From the NCBI GenBank assembly GCA_002502625.1, contig DAPV01000092.1:1-12325 (forward strand): a stretch of DNA of 12,325 bases. Direction: 5' to 3'. Below are positions 7,398-12,325 of this stretch, piece by piece. Position 1 is the stretch's first letter; each line of letters opens with the position of its first letter. Below the pieces are notes generated by a model that saw only the letters and a list, made by a program, of their open reading frames with translations, searched no databases and had not been told where the DNA came from. A program made the position numbers and the translations under genes. The DNA is from Euryarchaeota archaeon UBA125 (GTDB taxonomy: Archaea > Thermoplasmatota > Poseidoniia > Poseidoniales > Thalassarchaeaceae).

Positions 7398-8483
7398 ATG
7401 GCAAAGAAGGACACATATCTTGCTTTACTTCGTAGAGGAATAGATGAATCAACTGCTGAGATACTTGCAGATGCGGGTCTTAAAATAGGAGAAATCAAGA
7501 AGCTCTCTCAAGATCAACTGGAACAAAACTATGGCCTCAAATCTGAAATTGCTAGTAGCGTCTTAGGAGCTATTCAATCAGGCCCTCGGGAATCAGGCAA
7601 ACAGCGATTTCTTGCTGAAGTACTTTCAGAAAAGAAGGAAATGGATCGTATTGATGAACAACGATTCAAGCGTCAACAAAAAGATGTTATTTCTGAGATT
7701 AATGAAAATAGAGAACGTTTACGTGTAGCCAGGCTAGAAGAATTTCGGGCTCAGAAAGTGATTATGAATCGTTTGGGTAAGACCATTGAATTGATTGTAA
7801 AGATTGAGACAAATCATGATAATGAAACAAAGGATGAACAGAGAAGTAAAATGAGAGATCAACTAGAGACTCGAGGATTAGAAGCAGCTAGAGATCACGA
7901 GATGCTAGAGTTAGTAGGGACTCCTCAAGATATTGTTGATTTTCGTAGAAAAATTGTTCCTAGAATCACATTACATGCTTGTCCTGAATGCGATGATGAG
8001 CTTGAGCCTGCAGGAAGTAGCAGGAATCTAGATGATATGGAAAATTTCTCATTTATTTGTTGGGAATGTGGTCATGAATTTATGGCTCCAATGGCAAATG
8101 TAGTTGAGAAAACATTGACTAAATCAAGAATTACTATATCTTCGGACACCCCTCCTCGATTGCCTGTATATGAACCACCAAAGGATGCTAAAGCACCTAC
8201 GGTTGCAGATATGCTTAGAGCAGATTTGGAAGCAACAGGAGCGAGTGCTGACGAAGCTGAAGCAGCTGTTGAAGAGAGTGCAATTACAGGTGGTCTAATG
8301 AGTATTGATGAATGGATTGATCAGACTCTTGCAGTTCACAATTATATTCAGGCACAAGAACACCGAGAGGATTTCATTATCAGTACAGGTGCTGGAGCAA
8401 CTAAATTCAACAAATGGATGAAGAAGGCTGGTTTGTACTTCAATAAACAGACAGGTCGATGGACTCGTTGGGAAGATAGGTGA
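7398..8483 (+). CDS. Unrecognised HhH/coiled-coil/zinc-ribbon protein
   Basis: I do not recognise this 361-residue protein as a named family. The sequence shows four parts. Residues about 5-60 look like a small helical SAM/HhH-type domain (GIDESTAEILADAG, then KKLSQDQLEQNYGL). Residues about 66-135 are a charged helix, probably a coiled coil. A zinc ribbon has C195xxC198 and C221xxC224 with H226. A linker follows, rich in A, E and D (about 245-290), and then a C-terminal domain ending in a basic/aromatic tail (GLYFNKQTGRWTRW). The likely theme is nucleic-acid binding, from the HhH-like and ribbon parts, but this is inference. GAGGGGGG upstream supports the ATG at 7398. Its stop lies inside the ribosome site of the ferredoxin gene, so the two are probably coexpressed. 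Confidence 0.8.
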   Translation: MAKKDTYLALLRRGIDESTAEILADAGLKIGEIKKLSQDQLEQNYGLKSEIASSVLGAIQSGPRESGKQRFLAEVLSEKKEMDRIDEQRFKRQQKDVISEINENRERLRVARLEEFRAQKVIMNRLGKTIELIVKIETNHDNETKDEQRSKMRDQLETRGLEAARDHEMLELVGTPQDIVDFRRKIVPRITLHACPECDDELEPAGSSRNLDDMENFSFICWECGHEFMAPMANVVEKTLTKSRITISSDTPPRLPVYEPPKDAKAPTVADMLRADLEATGASADEAEAAVEESAITGGLMSIDEWIDQTLAVHNYIQAQEHREDFIISTGAGATKFNKWMKKAGLYFNKQTGRWTRWEDR

Positions 8484-8484
8484 T
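8478..8484 (+). promoter_or_regulatory. Shine-Dalgarno of the ferredoxin gene overlapping the upstream stop
   Basis: AGGTGAT includes the TGA stop of the zinc-ribbon protein gene (8481-8483) and lies five bases before the ATG at 8490. The arrangement suggests coupled translation of the zinc-ribbon protein and the ferredoxin. Confidence 0.55.
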
Positions 8485-8489
8485 GATTA

Positions 8490-8783
8490 ATGTCGGATCC
8501 TGTGATCCGTTTTTTTCGTTCATCTCTTCATCTTGCTACAATAGAAGTTGAGTCAGATGAGACTATTTTAGATGCTGCTAGAAGGGCAGAGATTACTGTA
8601 CCTTCAAATTGTAAATCAGGTACATGTGGAACTTGTATGATGCGTTTATTATCTGGAAATGTTACTGGTTTAGATCCTATCCCTACTGCTTTAGATGAAG
8701 AATGGATAGCAGATGGTGCAATTTTATCGTGTATTTCTCAGATTATAGGGAATTGCGAAATCGATGTTGTTCCACCATTATGA
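8490..8783 (+). CDS. Plant-type [2Fe-2S] ferredoxin
   Basis: Small soluble electron carrier of the 2Fe-2S (fer2) fold. The 97 residues contain the full cluster-binding set C41-x4-C46-x2-C49 and C81 in the form NCKSGTCGTC ... LSC, with a beta-grasp N-terminal part (IEVESDETILDAARRAEI). Length and cysteine spacing match chloroplast/halophile-type ferredoxins. There is no signal peptide or transit sequence. The electron donor and acceptor are not evident from the neighbours: the gene sits between an uncharacterised zinc-ribbon protein and a tiny membrane protein, and opposite a MIP18-like gene that may deal with Fe-S assembly. The start at 8490 is supported by AGGTGAT. The fold call is firm; the partner is unknown. 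Confidence 0.92.
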   Translation: MSDPVIRFFRSSLHLATIEVESDETILDAARRAEITVPSNCKSGTCGTCMMRLLSGNVTGLDPIPTALDEEWIADGAILSCISQIIGNCEIDVVPPL

Positions 8784-8792
8784 TGTGATTAC

Positions 8793-8939
8793 ATGGATCT
8801 AACTACTCTTTTCTTACTTATTGTAAATATAGCAATCTTAGGATTAGTTGCTAAGTGGCTATACAATCGAGTAAGATCAAAGTTAGATGAAGTAGAAGAA
8901 AGACATCGAAAAAGATGGTTAGTAGAAGAGAATGAGTAA
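8793..8939 (+). CDS. Small single-pass membrane protein (48 aa)
   Basis: A 48-codon frame starts nine bases after the ferredoxin stop. It encodes one hydrophobic helix (about residues 3-24, TTLFLLIVNIAILGLVAKWL) followed by a strongly charged helical tail (RSKLDEVEERHRKRW and an acidic end). This is the shape of a small membrane anchor with a cytoplasmic amphipathic helix. The positive side just after the helix predicts an N-outside, C-inside orientation. The ribosome site is weak (GTGAT a few bases upstream). No family is recognised. The tight spacing and the non-random hydrophobic-then-charged layout argue that it is real. The gene ends four bases before the end of the convergent gene. Confidence 0.62.
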   Translation: MDLTTLFLLIVNIAILGLVAKWLYNRVRSKLDEVEERHRKRWLVEENE

Positions 8940-8943
8940 CTAA

Positions 8944-9234
8944 TTATGAATTTGATAAAGCACGTGTCCATCTATCTGCATCGGGTATCCCATTTACGAT
9001 TATTCGAACAGAAGAGACCCCCTTAATCTTCTCTACATTGTCTCTAAATTCTTCTAAATCAAATAGACAGCAAGCACAATGAGGGCGAGAAGGTTGAATA
9101 TTTATTTCAATTTCAGCATCATCATTTATGTCCATACTTTGCATTAATTGTTGAATAGAAATTCCATGAGGGTCTTTCCATTTTTGTATTAGAGCAACCA
9201 ATCTTCGTTGAATAGAAACCAATTTCCGACTCAT
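8944..9234 (-). CDS. MIP18/DUF59-like protein with HCACC cluster
   Basis: A 96-residue protein with the strand-Cys-helix-strand pattern of the DUF59/MIP18 family (SufT, PaaD, Fe-S assembly). An N-terminal helix leads to DPHGISIQQLMQSM (21-34), a strand EIEINIQPSRP (41-51), the cysteine cluster H52-C53-A-C55-C56, a helix ending in KGVSSVRIIV (71-80), and a final PDADRW segment, which recalls the family's 'P.W' end. In classic DUF59 proteins a conserved cysteine lies at the same place. Fe-S cluster handling is therefore plausible but inferred; similarity is at the level of pattern only, and the family could be a divergent or lineage-specific relative. It is the last gene of the minus group, seven bases after the histone-like gene. 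Its ribosome site is weak, which suggests coupling. Confidence 0.6.
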   Translation of the reverse strand: MSRKLVSIQRRLVALIQKWKDPHGISIQQLMQSMDINDDAEIEINIQPSRPHCACCLFDLEEFRDNVEKIKGVSSVRIIVNGIPDADRWTRALSNS

Positions 9235-9241
9235 TAGTTAA

Positions 9242-10033
9242 TCAATCCCAAGGGTCTACCTCTACAATATGTGCTAATGTAACAGTTTTTGATTCTGTTC
9301 TATCTGCACGCTCTCCAGCTTCTTTGAGCATTCTTCTCATCCATCCTAGCATCGTTAGACTTTGGAAACGTTCAATCATTTGGATGATATGGCTAGCATT
9401 TGCCAGATTATCTTGTAAATCATGTTGAATATTTGAAGCATGATCATAATACAAAAGTAGCAATTCTTCCAATGCATCATTATCTAGAGATTTCCCTGCG
9501 AATTTTTTTGCCATATTTCTAAGCATAGCCGGAGTAAGAATTTCTCCTGAAATTTCTCCCATTACATCCTCAATAGGATCTAATTGAATTTCTTCAGTTA
9601 CTGAATCCTCTTGTTTGCTTTGTCCTCCATTAATTCGTTCTAGAGCTTTCTCTAAATGACGTGGTTTGATAGTCCCCACTCGTTCAATTGCAGCAGCATC
9701 AGAAGATAATCGAAGTAATCTCAGAAGATAATTTTCTAATTGTTCATTTGCTGCTACTACTGCGGCAGCACCTATTGAATCAACTCGCGAAATATTGTCA
9801 ATCATCATGCCTCGAGTTCTACTAAATCCCAACCTCATTCGATTTGGATCATCCAATGTTTTTCTTTCTGGATCACTTTCAAGAGTTTGATTTTCCATTT
9901 CTCGAGTAACCATTTTTAGTTGATGCTCAAGTATGTTTACAAGTTGTGTTTTAACATCACCAGAGATTCTGAGTTCAATTCCAAGACCACTTGCTACAGT
10001 TGAAATGTGAGATGTTGCCCATGGTTTGGCCAT
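9242..10033 (-). CDS. Helical protein resembling a duplicated, expanded histone fold
   Basis: Not a recognised named family. The 263 residues are almost wholly helical and appear to contain the same layout twice. In half A (about 8-135), a short helix, a loop with a turn (RISGD, 22-26) and a long helix (27-48) are followed by an insert, then a helix (89-116) with VGTIKPRHLEKAL (119-131). In half B (about 165-258), TPAMLRNMAKKFAG, the turn SLDND (182-186) and a long helix (187-210) are followed by a further helix and SKTVTLAHIVEV (248-259). The turn-then-long-helix and the K-T-[IV]-x-x-x-[HA]-[IL] segment recall loops L1 and L2 of archaeal histones, with an expanded second helix. A DNA-binding or dimerisation role is inference. 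A purine-rich AGGAG site supports the ATG at 10033. Confidence 0.6.
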   Translation of the reverse strand: MAKPWATSHISTVASGLGIELRISGDVKTQLVNILEHQLKMVTREMENQTLESDPERKTLDDPNRMRLGFSRTRGMMIDNISRVDSIGAAAVVAANEQLENYLLRLLRLSSDAAAIERVGTIKPRHLEKALERINGGQSKQEDSVTEEIQLDPIEDVMGEISGEILTPAMLRNMAKKFAGKSLDNDALEELLLLYYDHASNIQHDLQDNLANASHIIQMIERFQSLTMLGWMRRMLKEAGERADRTESKTVTLAHIVEVDPWD

Positions 10034-10050
10034 ACCCTCTCCTTTTCTCC

Positions 10051-10067
10051 GAGGCCCTTCAAGCCTC
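10051..10067. repeat. Short inverted repeat between the M24 and histone-like genes
   Basis: GAGGC (10051-10055) and GCCTC (10063-10067) are separated by seven bases in the 42-base spacer and could form a five-pair hairpin in the minus-strand transcript, upstream of the histone-like gene's ribosome site. The stem is short, and a function is not shown. Confidence 0.3.
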
Positions 10068-10075
10068 TTGTAGTC

Positions 10076-11302
10076 TTACCACTCTGTCCAACTTGGAAAT
10101 GATTTGCCACTAGAAAGACATTGAAGTCCATATTCATCTCTATACCAACAATCTTCAATTCCGACAGCTCCCTCTGGAAAAATTACCTTCGGTTCAATTG
10201 CCATTGTTCCACCGATATCTAATGGCGCATCGAATCCAGATGCCACAACAGGAGTTTCATCGAGTTCTAATCCAATACTATGTCCTAAGAAACGAGATTG
10301 TTCAGGAGGCATTCCCATCAAATGCTCTGAAAGTCCCATATTTACAGACATAGAATGCCCAATTTCCCAAGCCTTAGAACAGGTATCTCCATTCGATAGT
10401 GAGTTTTTCACATTCGTGGCGATTTCTTCCATTTGTTCTAACCTTTCAATCCAGATTTCATCAGGTTTTCCTATGCTAAACATTCGAGTCATATCTGTAA
10501 TATATCCTCGATGAACATGAACAATATCAACCAAGATTGACTCTCCTTTCATGATTTTTTTATGTCCTGCTCCTAGCGAAGCCAATGGATTCGCACCAGC
10601 TCCTCCAATTGCACTATCGAAATATGAGGGAATTGCTCCAGAAGTTCCGCTAGCTATCACAACCCTATCACAATCCATCGGCCATTTTCGCATTCTGACC
10701 ATCCCTCCAAAGCCAGCAGATCTACTAACTCCATCTGCTACTGCTGCTAGTTCTAATTCGCTAATTCCTTCACCATTTTTTATTCCAAAAGAATTGATTG
10801 CTTCGAACATTTGTTTTTGTATTTCTCCACTTTCCTTCATCCTGTCTATTTCCCAAGATGATTTGATTTCTCGTAATTTCCATAGGATTGTAGTGCAATC
10901 CTTAGATTTACCACCAAATTTTGATTGTAGAAATGCAGCATCGTTTGCCGTCATTCTGCCTAATTGTAAAGCTGGAGATTGTCCCACTTCACTCATTAGA
11001 TTAGCCATTCGTGGATGCTGTTCGATTAAATGAGGTGAATTATTTCCTCCGGATTCAAATTTTGCTCGTTCAAGAGAAGATCTTACGTATTGGGTAACGT
11101 TTCCTTCAGAGGTGATATGAACTCCACCAGTTTGACGATTTCCAACTAGCCAATACATGTCAACAGGGTCATTAATCCAAGCAGAATTGATATTATGTTC
11201 CGATAGCGATAATGAAAATTTAGCCTGTCTTTCTTCTAATTCTGAAACTGGAACTCTCCAATCTTCATTTTCAGGCCCAACAAGCCCTTCGGTGCTCCAC
11301 AT
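10076..11302 (-). CDS. M24-family metallopeptidase (Xaa-Pro aminopeptidase/prolidase-like)
   Basis: Predicted dinuclear-metal aminopeptidase acting on proline-containing peptides, likely cytoplasmic. In the longest frame (424 residues from 11350) all five M24 metal ligands are visible: D275 in ILVDIVHVHRGY, D286 in TDMTR, H357 in GHSIGLE, E386 in AIEPKV and E399 in GIEDCW. The first part (about 30-160) is the creatinase-type N-terminal domain, with an aromatic PVDMYWLVG block. The start is uncertain: ATGs lie at 11350, 11341 and 11302. I prefer 11302 (408 residues) because AAGGA lies seven bases before it and the residues upstream look unrelated to the family; a leaderless start at 11350 or 11341 is the alternative. 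It is the first gene of the minus-strand group, with the histone-like gene 42 bases on. The exact substrate (dipeptide or longer) is unknown. Confidence 0.88.
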   Translation of the reverse strand: MWSTEGLVGPENEDWRVPVSELEERQAKFSLSLSEHNINSAWINDPVDMYWLVGNRQTGGVHITSEGNVTQYVRSSLERAKFESGGNNSPHLIEQHPRMANLMSEVGQSPALQLGRMTANDAAFLQSKFGGKSKDCTTILWKLREIKSSWEIDRMKESGEIQKQMFEAINSFGIKNGEGISELELAAVADGVSRSAGFGGMVRMRKWPMDCDRVVIASGTSGAIPSYFDSAIGGAGANPLASLGAGHKKIMKGESILVDIVHVHRGYITDMTRMFSIGKPDEIWIERLEQMEEIATNVKNSLSNGDTCSKAWEIGHSMSVNMGLSEHLMGMPPEQSRFLGHSIGLELDETPVVASGFDAPLDIGGTMAIEPKVIFPEGAVGIEDCWYRDEYGLQCLSSGKSFPSWTEW

Positions 11303-11350
11303 TAGTGTGTCCTTGGATTGGAGACACAAAGCGATTCGCATACAAATCAT

Positions 11351-11399
11351 CTATTCTTTGAATGAAAGGCAATATGTATACGCTACTAGTCGCATCACC
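11351..11399. promoter_or_regulatory. Divergent promoter region between the M24 peptidase and pgk
   Basis: This 49-base gap between the outermost possible starts holds an AT-rich ATATGTATAC (11372-11381), with a palindromic GTATAC, about 20-28 bases from both the pgk ATG (11400) and the outermost minus ATG (11350). A TATA-like box at that distance would place transcription starts at or very near both start codons, so pgk may be leaderless; no Shine-Dalgarno precedes its ATG. Use of one box by both directions is a guess. Confidence 0.45.
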
Positions 11400-12325
11400 A
11401 TGGAGAGCGTCTTGACGCTCGATGACGGGCATCTCTCAGGACGCACCGTTCTCGTTCGAGTGGACATCAATTCTCCTCTTCATCCTGAGACTAAGGCGTT
11501 CCTTGATGATAGTCGTCTTCGAGCAATCCTTCCTACTTTACGTCGCTTAGCAGACTCAAAAGTAGTCTTACTTGCTCATCAAAGTCGTCCAGGAAAGTCG
11601 GATTTCACAGATATGTCTGCTCATGCTGATCTATTGAGTCGTTTGCTCGGTAGGCAGATATCTTTTGTACCTGATGTTTGTGGAGATATTGCGATTCAAG
11701 CTATTCAAAATATGGAACTAGGTGATATGATTTTACTTGATAATGTTAGAGGATGGCCTGAAGAAAATAATATGAAGAAAGCTGCAATTGATGAATTAAA
11801 TGAGTCTGAAATAGTTCAGAAGTTGTCTTCAGTTGCAGATGCATACGTCAATGATGCATTTGCAGCAGCACATAGAAATTCACCTACACTTTCAGGATTT
11901 TCGAAATCTTTACCTTGCTTCGCTGGAGTATTAATGGCAGCAGAAATCAAGGCATTATCTACTGCAATTGACAATCCACCTAAACCATATATTGCAATTT
12001 TGGGTGGCGCAAAATGTGATGACTCTCTTCGCATAGCTCTAAATTTATTGAATCGTGATTTAGCTGATATGATTGTTCCAGTAGGGGTTGTTGGTAATCT
12101 AATGCTTTGGGCAGGAGGTCATAAAATAGGTGAAGGTAACGAGAATTTCATTCGGGGATCTCTTGGCGATACTTTCGATTCTACGTTTGAACACGCATCC
12201 ACATGTATCCAAAATTATCGAGATAAAATTCTACTTCCTGTTGATTTAGCGATTGAAATCGAAGATAGAAGGGTCGCAATTTCTCTCGAAGAATTGCCTA
12301 CTTCTGCTCCAATATATGATATCGG
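11400..12325 (+). CDS. pgk: Phosphoglycerate kinase (3' end cut by the window)
   Basis: Glycolysis/gluconeogenesis enzyme interconverting 1,3-bisphosphoglycerate plus ADP and 3-phosphoglycerate plus ATP in the cytoplasm. The first 308 of about 400 residues are present and the frame is open to the last base. The family signature VLVRVDINSP is at 17-26, and the substrate-site elements DDSRLRAILPTL (36-47) and LAHQSRPGK (58-66) are clear, as is DAYVNDAFAAAHR. The hinge/nucleotide part begins with ILGGAKCDDSL. One spot differs from the usual ENxRF: here it is D114-N-V-R-G118. The start at 11400 is the first in-frame ATG in this region; two earlier ATGs (11362, 11374) are out of frame. It is divergent to the M24 gene. 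Confidence 0.95.
   Translation, partial: MESVLTLDDGHLSGRTVLVRVDINSPLHPETKAFLDDSRLRAILPTLRRLADSKVVLLAHQSRPGKSDFTDMSAHADLLSRLLGRQISFVPDVCGDIAIQAIQNMELGDMILLDNVRGWPEENNMKKAAIDELNESEIVQKLSSVADAYVNDAFAAAHRNSPTLSGFSKSLPCFAGVLMAAEIKALSTAIDNPPKPYIAILGGAKCDDSLRIALNLLNRDLADMIVPVGVVGNLMLWAGGHKIGEGNENFIRGSLGDTFDSTFEHASTCIQNYRDKILLPVDLAIEIEDRRVAISLEELPTSAPIYDI

Noticed and set aside
10551..11033. A 160-codon plus-strand open frame
   Set aside because: It lies wholly opposite the M24 peptidase gene, whose motifs and metal ligands are intact; the frame has no recognisable domain and is a shadow.

Overview
The window most likely comes from an archaeon, probably a marine Thermoplasmatota-type euryarchaeon such as Marine Group II/III (Ca. 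Poseidoniales). The archaeal call rests on archaeal or eukaryotic-type information genes: ribosomal protein eL21, RNA polymerase subunit Rpo4/F and the tRNA pseudouridine synthase Pus10. They sit in the order pus10 - rpl21e - rpoF - DUF655 - ksgA, a known archaeal gene neighbourhood. The marine group assignment is softer and rests on low G+C, acidic proteins, compact spacing and several lineage-type hypothetical genes. Nothing points to a plasmid, virus or insertion sequence.

Layout. From 31 to about 3583, a large RND/MMPL-type membrane transporter is followed after 16 bases by a DUF971 protein. From 3663 to 7288 lies the translation/transcription cluster: Pus10 (tRNA T-loop pseudouridylation), eL21, Rpo4/F, DUF655 (OB/HhH type) and the rRNA dimethyladenosine transferase KsgA/Dim1. 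A short, GC-rich, possibly structured spacer (7289-7397) leads into a second plus-strand group: an unrecognised HhH/coiled-coil/zinc-ribbon protein, a plant-type [2Fe-2S] ferredoxin, and a 48-residue single-pass membrane protein.

The plus group converges, four bases apart, on a minus-strand group read from about 11302 down to 8944. This group holds an M24 metallopeptidase (Xaa-Pro aminopeptidase-like), a 263-residue helical protein that looks like a duplicated, expanded histone fold, and a MIP18/DUF59-like protein with an HCACC cluster. A 49- to 97-base divergent promoter region separates this group from phosphoglycerate kinase, which starts at 11400 and runs off the right end.

Most start sites were set from Shine-Dalgarno motifs. 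At three junctions the stop codon of the upstream gene lies inside the Shine-Dalgarno motif of the next gene, which suggests translational coupling. The points most worth a second look are the duplicated histone-fold-like protein, the MIP18-like protein facing the ferredoxin, the zinc-ribbon protein, and the GC-rich spacer after ksgA. I see no CRISPR array, tRNA, rRNA or mobile element. No gene-free stretch exceeds about 110 bases.
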